DNA of 64,000 bases from JAABQT01 sp035459025. Its GTDB lineage: Bacteria > Pseudomonadota > Gammaproteobacteria > Burkholderiales > SG8-39. Below the pieces are notes generated by a model, which was not told the DNA's origin, did not search any database, and worked only from the letters and a program-made list of their open reading frames with translations. Position numbers and translations under genes: made by a program. The stretch covers positions 1 to 64,000 of the forward strand of contig DATHYT010000047.1 in the NCBI GenBank assembly GCA_035459025.1, written 5' to 3'. Below, piece by piece: positions 8,617-16,555 of this stretch (within the stretch, counting starts at the first letter, position 1; every line of letters begins with the position of its first letter).

Positions 8617-11334
8617 ATGTCCCGGCAGGACAGCGTGCAATCAGATGCAACCCTCCCCTGGCTGCGCGTGCTGGTCTCGGCTGCCGGGGGGCTGCTGTTG
8701 GCAGCCCTTTTCTCCCAGAGCACGCTGTTTTCGCGGCTGTCGTGGTGGGTCGATGACGCACTGCAGCGCCGTTTCGCCGTCGCGCTGCCGCTGGACGGCG
8801 TTGCCGTGGTCGACGTGGACGAGGCTTCGCTGCAGAGGCTGCAGCCGCGGCTCGGCGCCTGGCCGTATCCACGCGACGCGTATGCCCAGGCGCACCGCTT
8901 CCTGGTCGCGAACGGCGCGCGCGTCGTGGCTTACGACATCCTGTTTGCCGAGCCGCGCGCCGGCGACGCGGCCTTCGCCGAGGCGCTCGATCGGCGCGCC
9001 GTGCTGGCGGCCGCGGCCTTGCCCTATCCCTATGCCCGGTCGTCTCAGTACCAGGAGCATCTCGCGCGCATTGCGCTGTCCGACGTACAGGACGATGCGC
9101 CAGCCGCGCAGCTCGCGCACGCCTGGCCGGACCTGACGCTGCCGCTCGAGCAGTTCACTCAGCCCGGCAAGGCGCGAGTAGGGGTCATCAGCACGCTGGC
9201 CGACGACGACGGTGTGGTGCGCCGTTTGAACGTGCTGCACCTCGCGCACGGCAAGGTGCTGCCCGGCTTCGCCGTGGCGGCGATGCTCCCCGGCGGACCC
9301 GAGCAGCCGCTGCGCGTGGAGCGCGGCCAGCTGCGGCTGGGGGATCGCACTTGGCCGCTGGCCGCGGACGGGAGCGTTGCACCGCGCCTGCCGGCCAACC
9401 TCGCTGACCTCGCCGTGATCCCGTTCTTCCAGGTGCTGGATGCCGCGGAGGGCGTGTCGGGCACGGCGCACGTGGCCGACCTGGTGCGCGGCCGGCACGT
9501 GTTTGTCGGCAGCTCGAGCACGGTGCTGGGCGACGTGGCGCTCACGCCCGCGGGTCGCTTCCCCGGACTGCACGTGAACGCGCTCGTCGCCGCCAGCCTG
9601 CAAGCCGGCGAAGTGCTGCGCCCGCCCCGAGCGTGGCTCGACATCGCGCTCGCCGTGCTGGCGCTTGCGCTGCCGGCCGCACTGGCGCGCAGCGGCGTTG
9701 CGCTGCGGCCGCGCGACTTCGCGATCGCACTGGGCCTGGGCGCGGTTCTGCTCGCCCTGGCGGTGATTGCGCTGGCCGCGGCGCGCCAGCAATCGCACTG
9801 GCTGTTTGCGGCAACGGCCGGCGTCGGTGCGCTCGGCGTCGCGGTTGCGGCGTGGCTGTTTGCCCTCTACCAGGAAAAGCAGCGCCTGTTCTACGAGAAG
9901 CTCGCGGCGCTGGAGGCCAGCCGCCTCAAGTCCGAGTTCCTCAATCACATGACGCACGAGCTGCGCACGCCGATCACGGCGATCATGGGCTTCAACAAGT
10001 TCAATCTGTACGGCGACGACATCGGGCGTGACCAGCGCCTGCGCCACAGCGCCATCATCGCGCGCAACTGCGAGCACCTGCTGGCGCTGGTCAACAACAA
10101 CCTCGACCTGGCGCGCATGGAGGCGGGCCAGCTGAAGTTCGAGCGCACGGCGCACGAAGTGCGCGCGCTGCTCGACGACGTCGTCGCAACGCTGCGCGTC
10201 ATGGCGCACGACAAGGGCCTAGCGCTCGAACAGGAGGTTGCCGCCGACATGCCGGCGGCGCTGTCGCTCGACGCCTTTCGCGTGCGCCAGGTGCTGATCA
10301 ACCTGATCGGCAACGCGATCAAGTTCACCGCGCAGGGCAAAGTCGTCCTCAAGGCGTCCTGGCACTCGGGCGAGTTGCGCTTCGAGATCGCCGATACCGG
10401 GCCCGGAATCCCCCAGGAGAGTCTGGAGCGGATCTTCGTGCCGTTCCAGCGTGCCCCCGGGGTCACCGCGGCGGGCACCGGCCTCGGGCTCTCGATCACG
10501 CGCAAGCTCGTCGAGCTGCTGGGCGGATCGATCCACGCAAGGTCGGAGGTGGGCAAGGGCTCGGTATTCGAGGCGCGCATCCCGGCGCCGCCGGCGCAGC
10601 TGCCGGCGAGCACGGTGTCGAGTGCGCCGACGCCGATGCCGGCGAAGCTGGCCGGCCGCATCCTGCTGGCCGACGACAACGCCGACCTGCGCGCGCTCGT
10701 TCAGGTGCAGCTCTCCGATCTCGGCTTCGAGTGCAAGGCGGTCGGCGACGGCCTGGAGGCGATCGAGGCGGCGCTGGCGCAGCCCTATAGCGTCGTGCTG
10801 CTCGACATGGACATGCCCTTCATGGACGGCTACGAGACGGTGCGCGTGCTGCGCGAGCGCGGCTATACCGCCCCCGTGATCGGCTTCACGGCGCACCAGG
10901 CGGGCGCGCCGGTGGAGCGCGCGCTGATCGAGGGCTGCGACGATGTCATCAGCAAGCCGGCTTCGCCCGAGCGGCTGCGCGAGGCGCTGGCGCCGTTTGC
11001 CGAAGGCGCGCTGCCCCCGCAGCCCGCCGCCGGCGCCGACGCCATCCGGGTGGGCGTGGACGCCCGCCTGCGCGGCATCGTCGCCAAGTTCTTGAGCAAC
11101 TGCGGGCGCGATGTCCAGCGGCTGCAGCACGCGCTCGACGGCGGCGACTTGGCCACCACGCGCGCCATCGGGCACGCGCTTCGCGGCGCAGGCGGCAGCT
11201 ACGGCTTCGACGAGATCACGCGCATCGGCAAGTCGATCGAAGAAAGATCCATGCACGGCGACGCCGCGAGCCTGGGCCCGCTCGTCGCGCAGTTGCAGAA
11301 TTACCTTTCGCGCGTGCACCCCGAGTTCCGCTGA
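8617..11334 (+). CDS. CHASE2 hybrid histidine kinase with REC and HPt domains
   Basis: A 905-residue membrane sensor. One N-terminal membrane helix is followed by an extracytoplasmic CHASE2 domain (GVAVVDVDEASL, WPYPRD, AYDILFAEP) and three further helices up to about residue 425. HisKA follows with phospho-acceptor H447 in THELRTP, then HATPase_c (NLIGNAIKFT, DTGPGIP, GTGLGLSI), a receiver with D730 in LLDMDMP, and a C-terminal HPt with H853 in GHALRGAGG. All phosphorelay residues are present. A TTG at 8605 is also in frame, but the ATG fits better. It is divergent from the Slam-like and FecR genes; FecR and CHASE2 genes often neighbour each other. Confidence 0.93.
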   Translation: MSRQDSVQSDATLPWLRVLVSAAGGLLLAALFSQSTLFSRLSWWVDDALQRRFAVALPLDGVAVVDVDEASLQRLQPRLGAWPYPRDAYAQAHRFLVANGARVVAYDILFAEPRAGDAAFAEALDRRAVLAAAALPYPYARSSQYQEHLARIALSDVQDDAPAAQLAHAWPDLTLPLEQFTQPGKARVGVISTLADDDGVVRRLNVLHLAHGKVLPGFAVAAMLPGGPEQPLRVERGQLRLGDRTWPLAADGSVAPRLPANLADLAVIPFFQVLDAAEGVSGTAHVADLVRGRHVFVGSSSTVLGDVALTPAGRFPGLHVNALVAASLQAGEVLRPPRAWLDIALAVLALALPAALARSGVALRPRDFAIALGLGAVLLALAVIALAAARQQSHWLFAATAGVGALGVAVAAWLFALYQEKQRLFYEKLAALEASRLKSEFLNHMTHELRTPITAIMGFNKFNLYGDDIGRDQRLRHSAIIARNCEHLLALVNNNLDLARMEAGQLKFERTAHEVRALLDDVVATLRVMAHDKGLALEQEVAADMPAALSLDAFRVRQVLINLIGNAIKFTAQGKVVLKASWHSGELRFEIADTGPGIPQESLERIFVPFQRAPGVTAAGTGLGLSITRKLVELLGGSIHARSEVGKGSVFEARIPAPPAQLPASTVSSAPTPMPAKLAGRILLADDNADLRALVQVQLSDLGFECKAVGDGLEAIEAALAQPYSVVLLDMDMPFMDGYETVRVLRERGYTAPVIGFTAHQAGAPVERALIEGCDDVISKPASPERLREALAPFAEGALPPQPAAGADAIRVGVDARLRGIVAKFLSNCGRDVQRLQHALDGGDLATTRAIGHALRGAGGSYGFDEITRIGKSIEERSMHGDAASLGPLVAQLQNYLSRVHPEFR

Positions 11335-11341
11335 GCTTGGC

Positions 11342-11797
11342 TCAGGCCTGCGACGCGGGCGCAGCCCGCAGCCAGAACGTCACCGGTCCGTCGTTCACGA
11401 GGCTGACTTGCATGTGGGCGCCGAAGCGCCCGCTCGCCACCTCGGCGTGGCGCTCGCGGCAGGCGCGCACGAACACGGCGTAGAGCCGCTCGCCGTCCGC
11501 TGGCGCCGCCGCCGTCGAGAATCCGGGCCGCGTGCCGCTCGATGTGTCCGCCGCGAGCGTGAACTGCGGCACCACGAGCAGAGCGCCGGCGATGTCGGCG
11601 AGCGAGCGGTTCATCCGGCCCTCGGCGTCTGCGAAGATGCGGTAGCCGAGCACCCGCTCGGCGAGGCGCGCAGCCTCGCGCTCGGTATCGCCGCGCTCGA
11701 CGCCGACGAGCGCCAGCACGCCGCGGCCGATGGCGCCGAGCTGCTCTGCGCCGGCGGCGACGCGGGCCTCGGCGACGCGTTGCACCAATGCGATCAA
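11342..11797 (-). CDS. dtd: D-aminoacyl-tRNA deacylase
   Basis: A 151-residue protein with the family's two active-site motifs: QFTLAADTSSGTRPGF (about residues 78-93) and NDGPVTFWL near the C terminus, which carries the Gly-cisPro element. It hydrolyses D-amino acids from mischarged tRNA in the cytoplasm. The start is TTG, overlapping the stop of the YdcH-like gene as TTGA, so the two are coupled. Confidence 0.95.
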   Translation of the reverse strand: MIALVQRVAEARVAAGAEQLGAIGRGVLALVGVERGDTEREAARLAERVLGYRIFADAEGRMNRSLADIAGALLVVPQFTLAADTSSGTRPGFSTAAAPADGERLYAVFVRACRERHAEVASGRFGAHMQVSLVNDGPVTFWLRAAPASQA

Positions 11798-12015
11798 GCG
11801 ATGATGTCGGGAATCAGCTGGTCGCGCAGGCGCGCGAGCAGGTCCTTCAGCAATAGCTTCTTCTTCTTCAGCCGCCGCAGCTGCAGCTGGTCCTGCGCCG
11901 GGTCGAGCGCCAGCCGGGCGATGATGTCATCCAGGTCGTGGTGTTCGGTTTCCAGCGCCAGGATGCGCGCCTCGATCTGCGCGCGCTCCAGCGCCGTGAG
12001 CGGCTGATTGCTCAA
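11794..12015 (-). CDS. YdcH family (DUF465) small coiled-coil protein
   Basis: A 73-residue helical protein with heptad-like spacing and a lysine/leucine-rich RRLKKKKLLLKD segment. It matches the DUF465/YdcH family in length and pattern. The TTG at 12015 is taken as start because it gives the usual family length; the frame stays open well upstream without homology. The family function is unknown. It is coupled to dtd by a four-base overlap. Confidence 0.8.
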   Translation of the reverse strand: MSNQPLTALERAQIEARILALETEHHDLDDIIARLALDPAQDQLQLRRLKKKKLLLKDLLARLRDQLIPDIIA

Positions 12016-12118
12016 GGCGCGCGCCCTGCCCGGCGCCGCGTACGCACAAATAATTGCAGAAGCCCCCGGCAGGTCGTGAAGGAGTTCACCGCTTCCATGG
12101 GCGTGTGTTGAGCATCCT

Positions 12119-12141
12119 AGCGCCTCCATTCGTGAGCGCCT
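12119..12141. repeat. short direct repeat AGCGCCT in the 143-base gap before the HD gene
   Basis: AGCGCCT occurs at 12119-12125 and again at 12135-12141, 16 bases apart. Together they lie 17 bases upstream of the HD-domain gene start. The spacing would suit a regulator binding one face of the helix, but this may be chance. Nothing else recognisable is in this gap. Confidence 0.2.
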
Positions 12142-12158
12142 AGGGGGTCCGGACCGCA

Positions 12159-13046
12159 ATGCGCCGCAACGATCACGACGTCTCTGCCCGCATTTGCACC
12201 ACTGACGCCGACGCCGTGCGCACCGCGATCCTGCAGCTGTACCAGGGGTTGTACCCGGGCACCGCCGACAGCACGATTCGCGGCGCTTTCGACTACCTGG
12301 TGCATCTCTACCGCGGCGGCCACCCCGAGTTCCACGCCTGCGACACCCAGTTCCACGATACCCAGCACGTGCTCGAGGTGACACTCGCCATGGCGCGCCT
12401 GATGGAAGGCTACGAGCGCTCCCGCTCGGAGGGCGCCCCGCTGTCGCCGACGCTCTACAGCGTGGGCGTGGTGAGCGCCCTGTTCCACGACGTCGGCTAC
12501 CTGCGCCGGCGCAGCGACCGCCGGCACGCGCACGGCGCCCAGTACACGCTCACGCACGTGGGCCGCAGCGCGCGCTTCGTGAGCGCTTACCTGCGCAGCG
12601 TGGGCCTCGCGCGCTACGCGGGCGCCGCCGCGGCGATCGTGCACTACACCGGCCACGAGCGTCCTGCGGAGGCGATCCGCATCGACGGCGCCCTGCCGCG
12701 GCGCATCGGCCAGATGCTCGGCACCGCCGACCTGATCGCGCAGATGGCCGACCGCTGCTTCCTGGAAAAGCGCCGCGACCGCTTGTACCCGGAGCTCGTC
12801 GCAGGTGGCGTGGCCGGGCGTTTGATCCGCTCTGCGGGCGAGCTGGTGCGGCGCACGTATGAGTTCCATCTGCGCGCGATGCGCCGGCTCGATCTGCAGC
12901 TGGCGCGCGCCTACGGGTACGCCGAGCGCCACTTCGGCGGCCAGAATCTGTACCTCGAGGCCCTGCAGCAGAACGCGCGCTATGCGCTGGTGCTGGCGAA
13001 CGCCGACGCGGCGGGGCGCCTGCGCCGCGCGCCGCCCGCTCAATAG
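12159..13046 (+). CDS. HD-domain metal-dependent phosphohydrolase-like protein
   Basis: A 295-residue cytoplasmic protein with an HD-type metal site: HDTQH near residue 65, FHDVGY near residue 110, and later histidines (AHGAQY, IVHYTGH). The pattern resembles HD/PDEase phosphohydrolases. No sensor or GYP signature is visible, so the substrate (nucleotide or cyclic dinucleotide) is open. It converges with the S1C-like protein, their 3' ends overlapping by seven bases. Confidence 0.8.
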   Translation: MRRNDHDVSARICTTDADAVRTAILQLYQGLYPGTADSTIRGAFDYLVHLYRGGHPEFHACDTQFHDTQHVLEVTLAMARLMEGYERSRSEGAPLSPTLYSVGVVSALFHDVGYLRRRSDRRHAHGAQYTLTHVGRSARFVSAYLRSVGLARYAGAAAAIVHYTGHERPAEAIRIDGALPRRIGQMLGTADLIAQMADRCFLEKRRDRLYPELVAGGVAGRLIRSAGELVRRTYEFHLRAMRRLDLQLARAYGYAERHFGGQNLYLEALQQNARYALVLANADAAGRLRRAPPAQ

Positions 13047-14029
13047 CTCGGCTTGCGCCGAAAGTACTGCAGCCGGTCAATCGAGCGCACGCGCAGCTCC
13101 TTCAGCTCCGAGCCTTGCAGCACGCGTAAGGGCACCTCGACGCCGGCCGCGCCCCGCGCCCACAGCTTGCGATAGAAATCCGCAAGCGAGGCCACGTCCT
13201 CGCTGCCGACGCCGATGACGAGGTCGCCGCCCGCCAAGCCGGCCCGATCGGCCGGACCCTCGCGCGCGACGCGCGTCACGAACAGCCGCCCGCGCACCTC
13301 CTCGGCGTAGACGCCGAGCCAGGGACGCCTCGGCCCCGGCGCGCCCCCGTGCGCGATCAGGTCGTCGAGGATGGGCTGCAGAAGGTCGATTGGCACGAAC
13401 AGATTGCCGGGCGCGGGCGTGCCAGCCCCGCCCGCATCCGGCACGATGAGCGAGCCGATGCCGAGCAGCTCGCCGCGCGCGCTGATTAGCGCCGCGCCCG
13501 ACCAGTTGTGCACCGGCGGATAAGTGAAGATGGCGGCCTCGAGCAGGTACTCCCAGCTGCCCGAGAACGGCCGCCGCGACACTACGGTGACGAGGTTGAG
13601 CGCCTCGCGCCCCCCGTAGCCCACCACCATCGCCGCATCGCGCTCGGCCAGCGCCGCGGAATCACCGAGCGGCAGCGGCTTGCCCGCGAGCGGCGCCGCG
13701 AGCTTCAGCAGCCCGAAGCCGGTGGCGTGGTCGTAGGCCGCGAGCGTCGCCGGCGCCGACTTGCCGTCGCCGCCGGTCACCTCGATCGCATCGGCTTCGA
13801 TCACCAGGTAGCCGATGGTGAGCACGTAGCCCTCGCGCACCAGGACACCGGAGCCTTCGCGTCGCGCGCCGAGCGTCGCCAGGGTGCGGGCGTCGGGCAG
13901 GATGCGCGACTGCACGCGCACCACCGCCGACAGCGTCGCCTCGGCATCGGCGTCGGGCCTGTCCTGCGACAGCGCCGGCCCCGCGGTGCACGCGAGCGCG
14001 AGCAGAAGGCTGCGACAGATGGTTGGCAT
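13040..14029 (-). CDS. degenerate S1C (DegP-like) protease with PDZ domain
   Basis: A 329-residue exported protein: signal peptide to about residue 21, a trypsin-like domain to about residue 230 and a C-terminal PDZ domain. Aligned by eye with DegP, the catalytic His position of TNNHVV is Tyr74 (TIGYLV) and the Asp position is Gly104. Only the Ser177 position (NWSGAA) is kept. The protein should therefore be non-proteolytic and may act as a periplasmic binding or scaffold protein. The start at 14029 has a GGAGGTG Shine-Dalgarno upstream; longer frames lack a signal peptide. Confidence 0.85.
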   Translation of the reverse strand: MPTICRSLLLALACTAGPALSQDRPDADAEATLSAVVRVQSRILPDARTLATLGARREGSGVLVREGYVLTIGYLVIEADAIEVTGGDGKSAPATLAAYDHATGFGLLKLAAPLAGKPLPLGDSAALAERDAAMVVGYGGREALNLVTVVSRRPFSGSWEYLLEAAIFTYPPVHNWSGAALISARGELLGIGSLIVPDAGGAGTPAPGNLFVPIDLLQPILDDLIAHGGAPGPRRPWLGVYAEEVRGRLFVTRVAREGPADRAGLAGGDLVIGVGSEDVASLADFYRKLWARGAAGVEVPLRVLQGSELKELRVRSIDRLQYFRRKPSY

Positions 14030-14062
14030 CGGGCACCTCCGGCGCGCGGATGCGCGCGCGAA

Positions 14063-14069
14063 TATTGTA
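14063..14069. promoter_or_regulatory. AT island read as -10 box on both strands
   Basis: Reading forward, TATTGT (14063-14068) lies 12 bases before the ATG at 14081. Reading backward, TACAAT (14069-14064) serves the S1C-like gene starting at 14029. It is the only AT-rich patch between the two divergent genes. Confidence 0.4.
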
Positions 14070-14080
14070 GTCTCGCGCGC

Positions 14081-14902
14081 ATGCGCCTGGTGAGCTGGAA
14101 CCTGCAGTGGTGCCGCGGCATGGACGGCGTCGTCGACCCGCGGCGCGTCGCGCGCACCGTGCGCGAGCTGGCCGATGCAGACCTGTGCTGCTTCCAGGAG
14201 GTGGCACAGGGGTTCGGGGCGCTGCCGGGAAGCGCCGGCGAGGACCAGGTCGCGGCGCTCGCGGCCGAGTTTGCGGGTTACAGCGCGCACTATGCGTGGG
14301 GGGTGGACGTCGCCGGCGCCGCGGGCCGGCGACGGCGTTTCGGCAACCTGATCCTGTCGCGCCTGCCGGTCGGGCGGGTGCTGCGCCACGGCCTGCCCTG
14401 GCCGCCCGATGCGGGCGTGCCGAGCATGCCGCGCGTCGCGATCGAAGCCGTGGTCGCGGCGCCGTGGGGTCAGGTGCGCGTGGTGACGACGCACCTCGAG
14501 TATTACTCGGCGCGGCAGCGTGCGGCCCAGGTCGAGCGGCTGCTCGAGCTGAACGCGGAGGCCGCCGCGCACGCCGCCGCGAAACCTGCCGCGCGCGACG
14601 ACCAAGGTCCGTTTCACCCGCAACCGCGGCCCGCGGCCGGCATTCTCACGGGCGACTTCAACATGACCCCCGAGGACCCGCTGGTGGCACGCCTGGGAAG
14701 CGCTTACGCCGACGCCTGGCGCCAGGCGCACCCCGGACGGCCGCACGCACCCACGTTCCGCCTGGAGAGCGCCGACGAGGCGCCTTATTGTTGCGACTTC
14801 GTGTTTGTCACTCCGGATCTCGCCTCGCGCGTACGTTCGGTACGCGTGGATGCGCAGACGCGCGCCTCCGATCACCAGCCGGTGATCGTCGAGCTCAACT
14901 GA
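14081..14902 (+). CDS. endonuclease/exonuclease/phosphatase (EEP) family protein
   Basis: A 273-residue protein with the EEP fold landmarks: SWNLQWCRG at the N terminus, the metal-binding Glu in FQEV, a THLEYYS strand with the catalytic His, TGDFNM and the terminal DHQPVIVEL. No signal peptide is seen, so it is probably a cytoplasmic DNase or phosphodiesterase. It diverges from the S1C-like gene and converges on the DUF1499 gene. Confidence 0.88.
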   Translation: MRLVSWNLQWCRGMDGVVDPRRVARTVRELADADLCCFQEVAQGFGALPGSAGEDQVAALAAEFAGYSAHYAWGVDVAGAAGRRRRFGNLILSRLPVGRVLRHGLPWPPDAGVPSMPRVAIEAVVAAPWGQVRVVTTHLEYYSARQRAAQVERLLELNAEAAAHAAAKPAARDDQGPFHPQPRPAAGILTGDFNMTPEDPLVARLGSAYADAWRQAHPGRPHAPTFRLESADEAPYCCDFVFVTPDLASRVRSVRVDAQTRASDHQPVIVELN

Positions 14903-14905
14903 TCT

Positions 14906-15394
14906 TCATCTCACGAGGCGAGCGCGCAGCGCTTCTACCCGCTCCCGGTTCACCTGGAAGTCGCGCCGGCCCAGGCGCGAGGCGGAGCGCACGTGCAGCA
15001 CGCCCGCCCCGGCGTCGAACGTGAATTCCACGTCGTCCACGTAACCCATCAGCTTGGAGCGGAATTCCGCGTGCAGGTAGTTGCCCTCTTCGCGCACCAC
15101 GCGCGCGCGCGGCATCGACTCGACGGCGCGGCGCGCCGCCGCGATCGCCTCCGCGGCGCGGCCCTTGAACGGTATCGGCGTCACATAGCGTTGCGCATCC
15201 CCGGCATCGGCCTGGCTGGAAACGCAATTCAGCCGCCGGCCGCAGGAGGCGAGCCTGCCGTCCTGTACCCCGAGGTTGCCCGGTGTCTTGCCTGCAAACA
15301 CAGTGTCCCCTTCCGCAATCGCAAGATGCAATGCGATCGCCGCGCCGAGCACTACCGCCAGCAGCACTATTCCGGTGAGCGCGCGGCGCTGCAT
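14906..15394 (-). CDS. DUF1499 domain membrane-anchored protein
   Basis: A 162-residue protein with an N-terminal membrane anchor or signal (about residues 5-27). A DUF1499 domain follows, with the typical CVSSQA motif near residue 60 and a YLHAEFRSKLMGYVDDVEF stretch. The family's function is unknown. The start at 15394 follows a TAGCAT box by 10 bases. Confidence 0.82.
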   Translation of the reverse strand: MQRRALTGIVLLAVVLGAAIALHLAIAEGDTVFAGKTPGNLGVQDGRLASCGRRLNCVSSQADAGDAQRYVTPIPFKGRAAEAIAAARRAVESMPRARVVREEGNYLHAEFRSKLMGYVDDVEFTFDAGAGVLHVRSASRLGRRDFQVNRERVEALRARLVR

Positions 15395-15404
15395 GGAAGC
15401 GCCG

Positions 15405-15414
15405 ATGCTAACAT
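15405..15414. promoter_or_regulatory. AT island with back-to-back -10 boxes
   Basis: Backward TAGCAT (15410-15405) lies 10 bases before the DUF1499 start at 15394. Forward TAACAT (15409-15414) lies upstream of the gene at 15446, which also has a GGGGAGA ribosome site. Confidence 0.35.
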
Positions 15415-15445
15415 CGGCGCAGGATCCGCTCACGGGGAGACACGC

Positions 15446-15724
15446 ATGGAAATTTCCGCGCACCAGCTCGCCGAGCTGCTCATCGGCATCGCCCGCGCCC
15501 AGCACACGATCATCCAGGGCGTAGAGAGCGCCATGGCCGGCACCAAGACGCAGCACATCCTGCCGATGCTGCAGAACGCCGCGCATCTGCGCGATCACCC
15601 GGAGCCCACGCTCGTCGACCTGCCGGTACGCGTCCTGCTCTCGACGCAGGGCCGCGTGCCGCCCGATCCGGCCGCGGTGGCGCGCGACCTGGAGCGCCTG
15701 CTCGCCGCCGCGCCCGCGGCCTAG
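15446..15724 (+). CDS. conserved hypothetical protein, 92 residues
   Basis: Not recognised. The protein is 92 residues, mainly helical, without signal peptide or cysteine. A good ribosome site (GGGGAGA) lies six bases before the ATG. It shares the four bases CTAG at 15721-15724 with the convergent enoyl-CoA hydratase gene, where both genes stop. Confidence 0.7.
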   Translation: MEISAHQLAELLIGIARAQHTIIQGVESAMAGTKTQHILPMLQNAAHLRDHPEPTLVDLPVRVLLSTQGRVPPDPAAVARDLERLLAAAPAA

Positions 15725-16533
15725 AAGTCTTTCGGCGGCGGCGGGAAGACGGGCTTTCGCTTCTCGCGGTGCGAGGCGGCGCCCTCGCGCACCTCCGGAC
15801 CGGTGAATCCCAGCAGCTCCAGCGCCGTCGACGTATCGAACGTGGGGCCCGCCATGCGCAGCCAGTTGTTCAGGCTGTACTTGGTCCAGCGCAGCGCCGT
15901 CTGCGCGCCGGCGGCGAGCTTGCGCGCCACCTCCAGCGCCTTCGCCTGCAGCTCGGCTTCCTCGCAGGTGAGCGACACGAGGCCGATGCGCTCGGCCTCC
16001 TCGCCCGAGATCTGCTCGCAGGTGAGCAGGTAGTACTTCGCCTTCGCCATGCCGCAGAGCAGCGGCCAGACGATCGCCGCGTGGTCGCCCGCGGCCACGC
16101 CGAGTCGCGTGTGGCCGTCGATGATGCGCGCGTTCTTCGCCGCGATCGAAATGTCGGCGAGCAGCCCCGCCACCAGGCCCGCCCCCACGGCCGGGCCGTG
16201 CATCGCCGAGACCACGATCTTGGAGCAGTTGATGATGTTGTAGACCAGGTCGCGCGCTTCGCGCCAGACGCGCGCGCGCGTGTCGAAGTCCTTGATGATG
16301 TCCTCGATGAGGCCGAAGTCGCCGCCGGCGGAAAAGCCCTTGCCCGCGCCGCGCAGGATGGCGACGCTCACTTCGGCGTCGCGGTCGACGTCGCGCCAGA
16401 TCTCGGCGAGCTCCGCGTGCATGCGCGCGCCTGCGGTGGAGAGCCGGCCGCTCGCCTCATCGCCCATCACGATCTCGAGGATGCCGGGCTCGAGCCGGCG
16501 GATCTTCAGATCCTGGTATCTAGAGTAGTCCAT
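15721..16533 (-). CDS. enoyl-CoA hydratase/isomerase family protein
   Basis: A 270-residue crotonase-fold protein. The oxyanion-hole segments (GAGKGFSAGGDF and HGPAVGAGLVAGLLAD) are visible. The usual first catalytic Glu is not obvious in LGVAAGDHAA, so the exact reaction (hydration, isomerisation or C-C cleavage) is uncertain. It is divergent from the DhlA-like gene with only 22 bases between start codons. Confidence 0.88.
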   Translation of the reverse strand: MDYSRYQDLKIRRLEPGILEIVMGDEASGRLSTAGARMHAELAEIWRDVDRDAEVSVAILRGAGKGFSAGGDFGLIEDIIKDFDTRARVWREARDLVYNIINCSKIVVSAMHGPAVGAGLVAGLLADISIAAKNARIIDGHTRLGVAAGDHAAIVWPLLCGMAKAKYYLLTCEQISGEEAERIGLVSLTCEEAELQAKALEVARKLAAGAQTALRWTKYSLNNWLRMAGPTFDTSTALELLGFTGPEVREGAASHREKRKPVFPPPPKDF

Positions 16534-16539
16534 GCAGGC

Positions 16540-16549
16540 ATTCTACAAT
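16540..16549. promoter_or_regulatory. bidirectional -10 island, perfectly symmetric spacing
   Basis: Forward TACAAT (16544-16549) ends six bases before the ATG at 16556. Backward TAGAAT (16545-16540) ends six bases before the ATG at 16533. Neither gene has a ribosome site, so both messages would be leaderless. Confidence 0.55.
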
Positions 16550-16555
16550 TTGGCC

